In this document: positions 60,415 through 64,000 of the stretch, in pieces
Numbering within the stretch: position 1 is the stretch's first letter
Layout: the number at the start of each line of letters is the position of its first letter
DNA from: Nipponacmea schrenckii
Taxonomy: Eukaryota; Mollusca; Gastropoda; Lottiidae
Length of the DNA stretch: 64,000 nt
Assembly (NCBI GenBank): GCA_030562195.1
Contig: CM060200.1
Location: 34,139,023-34,203,022, forward strand
Reading direction: 5' to 3'
The notes under the pieces: generated by a model
What the model saw: only the letters and a program-made list of their open reading frames with translations
Databases searched by the model: none
What the model was told of the DNA's origin: nothing
Position numbers and translations under genes: made by a program

Positions 60415-63400
60415 ACTGAGCTCTCTTTTAAAATCCTCTAGATATGTTAAATGTTACAAGATGTCGGCTTATTCAAATAAAAATTGCAGAAACTAGTAAC
60501 TAGATTTACCAATGTTCTGCTTACTGTTTTCACAACCGGTCATTTTTCATAAGCACTCTGAATTGAACGAACATCATGCAACTCCTCGGTTCCGGTAAAA
60601 CTTATCAATAAGAGAGAAAAGACAACAATGAAGCAAATTCTGAATGAGTCAGCAATATTTGAATATTTGAAAAAGAAGTAAATGGTGTCCCCGATGAACA
60701 TAACATGGTCAGAAACTCCCAGACAATTCATTTAATGTTATTTCACTTATTTATATATTGCCCACTTTAGGCCTACATCTATTTGCAACTTTGGTATATC
60801 ATTTTAATCTTTAAATTTTTCTACTAGGGTGGTTCAACCAGTCTTTGTGATAGTTGAGCCAGTGAACAGCCTGGCAAAATAACCAAAGACCTTCTAAGAG
60901 AAAAGAGCAACAAAATAGTATCTAAATAGTTAACACAACATAAGCTGGTTCATAACTTCTGCCGGGGACCTACTAAGGTCAATTCATGTAGCTTTATCCT
61001 TATTTAAGAAATTAAGGGTCTCAGAATTAGGATAATAAAAACAATTCCCGGGGAATGGCCCAATTCACTGACGTCGACGGACCAACTCATCTAGTTGAGA
61101 GCCATAGATAAACATATAGTACAACTTCTAGATGCAGCGTCATATTACAAGAGATGATGACCGATGACACATATTTATACCACAATGGTCAATACAAGGA
61201 CCTTTCTTAAGATCATATTATGCAATATTATGATTTCTTTGTTTAAAGCGATCTAATGGTGAATGTTTAATAGCATTTATCTGTTGATACTGCTATTGAA
61301 ATAGTTATTATATTTAATCAATAATGAATGTATGCAAATTATAGCGCTGGTATAAATCAATAAAAGTAGATATATATTGACAGTATGATGTTATCATTAG
61401 TCTTCACTAGATATTATAATCATATTAACAGTATATTTATTTTCATTTATAGATATATCAACACATTGACTAATTAATGTGAATAATGAATTGTGACGAA
61501 TCGTAGGAAGATGATATTATATATGGCTCTGACATAATTTCATGAACAGTGGAAATATTCATATAGTTACTCAGATCTGCCATTCATTTGACCTGAAACC
61601 TAAATTCAATGTTGAAATAATCAAAATATCTATACTCCACAAATAAAAATGATAAATAAAATAGCATCTTTGTTAAATCTGTTTGTTCGTTATATCCAAT
61701 CATTTGATTTGGTTGAAATATCGCTTTAGGAATTTGATTTCAGAATCAACATAAAATCTTACTGCCTGATCTTATTATAAAAAGGTTATCACAAATATCA
61801 GAAAAGGCTCGTTACAACATAATTTTGACATTCAACACAAAGAATATTCTGTTACTCAGCAAATATTATTTGACACCATCCTTATTATTCTAATAAACTA
61901 CTGTATAGTTCTCTTTATCAATATAATAAAACAACTCACAATTGTTAATTTCAATAGAATAAGAATGATAGAATAAGTAAAAGAATTCGAGCTCAATACT
62001 GGAAAATACTGGTTTCATGATAATAGTATATTCCAATTGAGATCTTTGTCAGAACAGAAAGTTCATTTCTTTCAATCTCGAGACTGTGTGTTATCGAGAA
62101 GATGACCATTTCTATGGTTGGAGTAAGTCAATAATCTGTTACCATACTAAGCCAACTTTCCTTAATTCATCTATCTCGTTATTGATACAGATATTCACTT
62201 CGGTAAAATAAATACAAGACTAAACAAATCTTTGATAGGCAACCGAGCAGAAAATCAACTGCCTTACAGATCTTACTTTTAATCTAAACTGTGGATTCCA
62301 ATTAATCACCATACCCATGCCTGATTAAACAGCTTTAATTAACCAAGGCTCCTAATTAGTGTACTATATTTACACTTGCTCATTAGTGCGGAAGCATCCA
62401 TTGATGGTATTGAACTTGAATAGAGGAATTAGAAGGACTGAATGGAACATCGTTCTAGATCACTTGAAGTTTGGAAACTTATCTAAGTTTGACACAGTAT
62501 CAGTCAGGTTCTGATTGTTTATGTATACATTATTAAGAGACTGAAATTGATAACAACATGTAATAACAACACTATGAGGAGTTCAAGGAGTATATCTTAT
62601 CTGCAATTGATACCTTAACCTCAGTACCCTTAGGGCATTGACAGTAGTACTACATAAGACTAAAATAAGAAGGAGAGGTGCGTCAAATGGGTATTACATA
62701 TAGCCGCCAGAAAGCATATGATCTTGAACACAATTGAATATTTCCCTTTTATATAATAATAATTTTGACGCATCTATATTTGGAATATTACCAATGGCAG
62801 TAATCTTCGAGAAATCGTCTAGCTGGATTCTCAACAAGGACACTTGTGTTTTCCTAACGCTGTGACAATAATTATCTTTGCTATAAAATGCTTTCGGATT
62901 GACCTTGGTATATCTCGCCAGTACTGTTGTTTATAAAACCTTGAAATAATTGGCAATGAGCAAAATATGAAACACAACATCGAAAAAGATAAGTGATGAT
63001 ATAATGGAATTAGGTTGGCACTGTTTATGTATACATAGCATGACATACTGTTCACTAAAGCTACAACCGTGCATTGCTCTAATACACCATGACTTTTAGT
63101 GCAAATATGAGGGTATCTATCAACATCAATAACAACGTTACGAAGGTAGATTCTGTATCACATTAAGTGACGGAACAAAACATTTCAACAATTTTCTTTG
63201 TCTTCAGGTGGAAATTCTGTTGACAAAGTAAAATGTCGAACGAAAAGTTGTTTTACTATGAACTCCAGGAATATATCTGAAGCTGAAACATGGTGTCCCC
63301 TATTGGTATTCTACTGATGGTTAGTGAAAAAGAAAAGGGGGGGGGGGTATTGAAGGCGGAAGAGTTACAGAATCTATGAGCCAGTTTTGGAAATGTGCGG

Positions 63401-64000
63401 TATGCCATTTTTCTAATCGTATAAAGAAAACCTCGTCTAAATTCTATGCATAACATTTTCGATAAATATTGTATAACTATATATATATATACTATAAAGA
63501 GCATAGTATGATTAAAGCATACCTCGATGCACTACCAAGATAAGAAATTACTTCTAAATTATTCAAAATGTATTCATGGGATTCCAGAATCTATTAGAAT
63601 TGTTTCAATAAGTGTCATTATAAAGTCAAAATTGAAAACAACGTGAAAAACAGGACTTGTAATTACTTATTCTGAGATATTTTAGAGACGCGATTTCTCT
63701 ATATAATTTCTCTATATGACTGTTTATCCTATTTGGAAAAACAAACATCTAACAAAACGTAAGTTGCAATTCTAATAAATTTGAAACCATTATAAGATGT
63801 ATTTTTTATTCGCCATAAACATCGTATTTACAGCACATTTAGAAATAATAAAATTCGAAAACATAACGCCCAGTTTATTATTTTGACATAGAATTCGATT
63901 TAGTTGTATACTTTTATAATCCTACCACACAGATGTATTGATTTCAAACAACACGCATGTTGTAAGCGATAACTGGTATATAACGAGTAAATAATTCCCC

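Larger units (their letters stand above)
57431..64000. other. Right end of window, no recognised gene
   Basis: AT-rich sequence. It includes the hairpin at 60306-60414, a consensus CRE at 60203-60210, a small TTAA-bounded inverted repeat at 59720-59757 and a G11 run at 63337-63347. No credible coding exon is seen. Confidence 0.5.

Overview
This is an animal nuclear genome window, AT-rich and intron- or intergene-like throughout. It has one confident protein-coding exon and many small mobile and tandem repeats. The exon is typically metazoan (voltage-gated potassium channel T1 domain). The repeats suggest a lophotrochozoan, most likely a bivalve or other mollusc: a tRNA-derived SINE with a long conserved tail, a short element with a 'tacgcccac' end and a (GACA)n tract, and small TTAA-flanked inverted-repeat elements. 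The species cannot be named from the sequence, and the mollusc call is inference from repeat style.

Layout. Positions 1-15672 are best read as the intron that follows the potassium-channel exon, which lies on the minus strand. This stretch holds a 19-bp tandem repeat (131-222), a promoter-like CRE/ETS patch (about 3346-3385), a tRNA-like fragment (3771-3850), a decayed Tc1/mariner transposase (7095-7745, minus), a 176-bp foldback element (about 8382-8557), a tRNA-derived SINE head (about 8815-8915, minus), a 2.28-kb insertion flanked by a 15-bp direct repeat and built of two 1.1-kb tandem units (11018-13294), and a 25-bp minisatellite with degenerate flanks (about 13420-14446). The coding exon is 15673-16518 (minus): the N-terminus and T1 tetramerisation domain of a Kv2/Shab-type channel, ending at a GTAAGT splice donor. 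The S1-S6 exons are not in the window.

Positions 16519-64000 lie upstream of that exon with respect to its transcription. I found no further convincing coding exon there. The region carries SINE copies (22365-22665, 28700-28905, 52917-52975 and an intact 303-bp copy at 54962-55264), three copies of a TTAA-type miniature element (about 23340-23606, 27076-27350, 51515-51660), a second TTAA-type element (42249-42738), members of the 'tacgcccac' family (31378-31870 and 50395-50860, with fragments at about 39300 and 40500), a cluster of three CREs (41481-41757), a 71-bp minisatellite of about 30 units capped by inverted units (55265-57430), and a hairpin at 60306-60414.

The only gene logic visible is that of the channel: its T1 domain, with a complete H-X5-C-X20-CC zinc motif, sits on its own exon next to a very long intron that has accumulated the repeats. 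The repeat structures are the more unusual content, above all the 2.28-kb nested tandem insertion and the capped 71-bp array.
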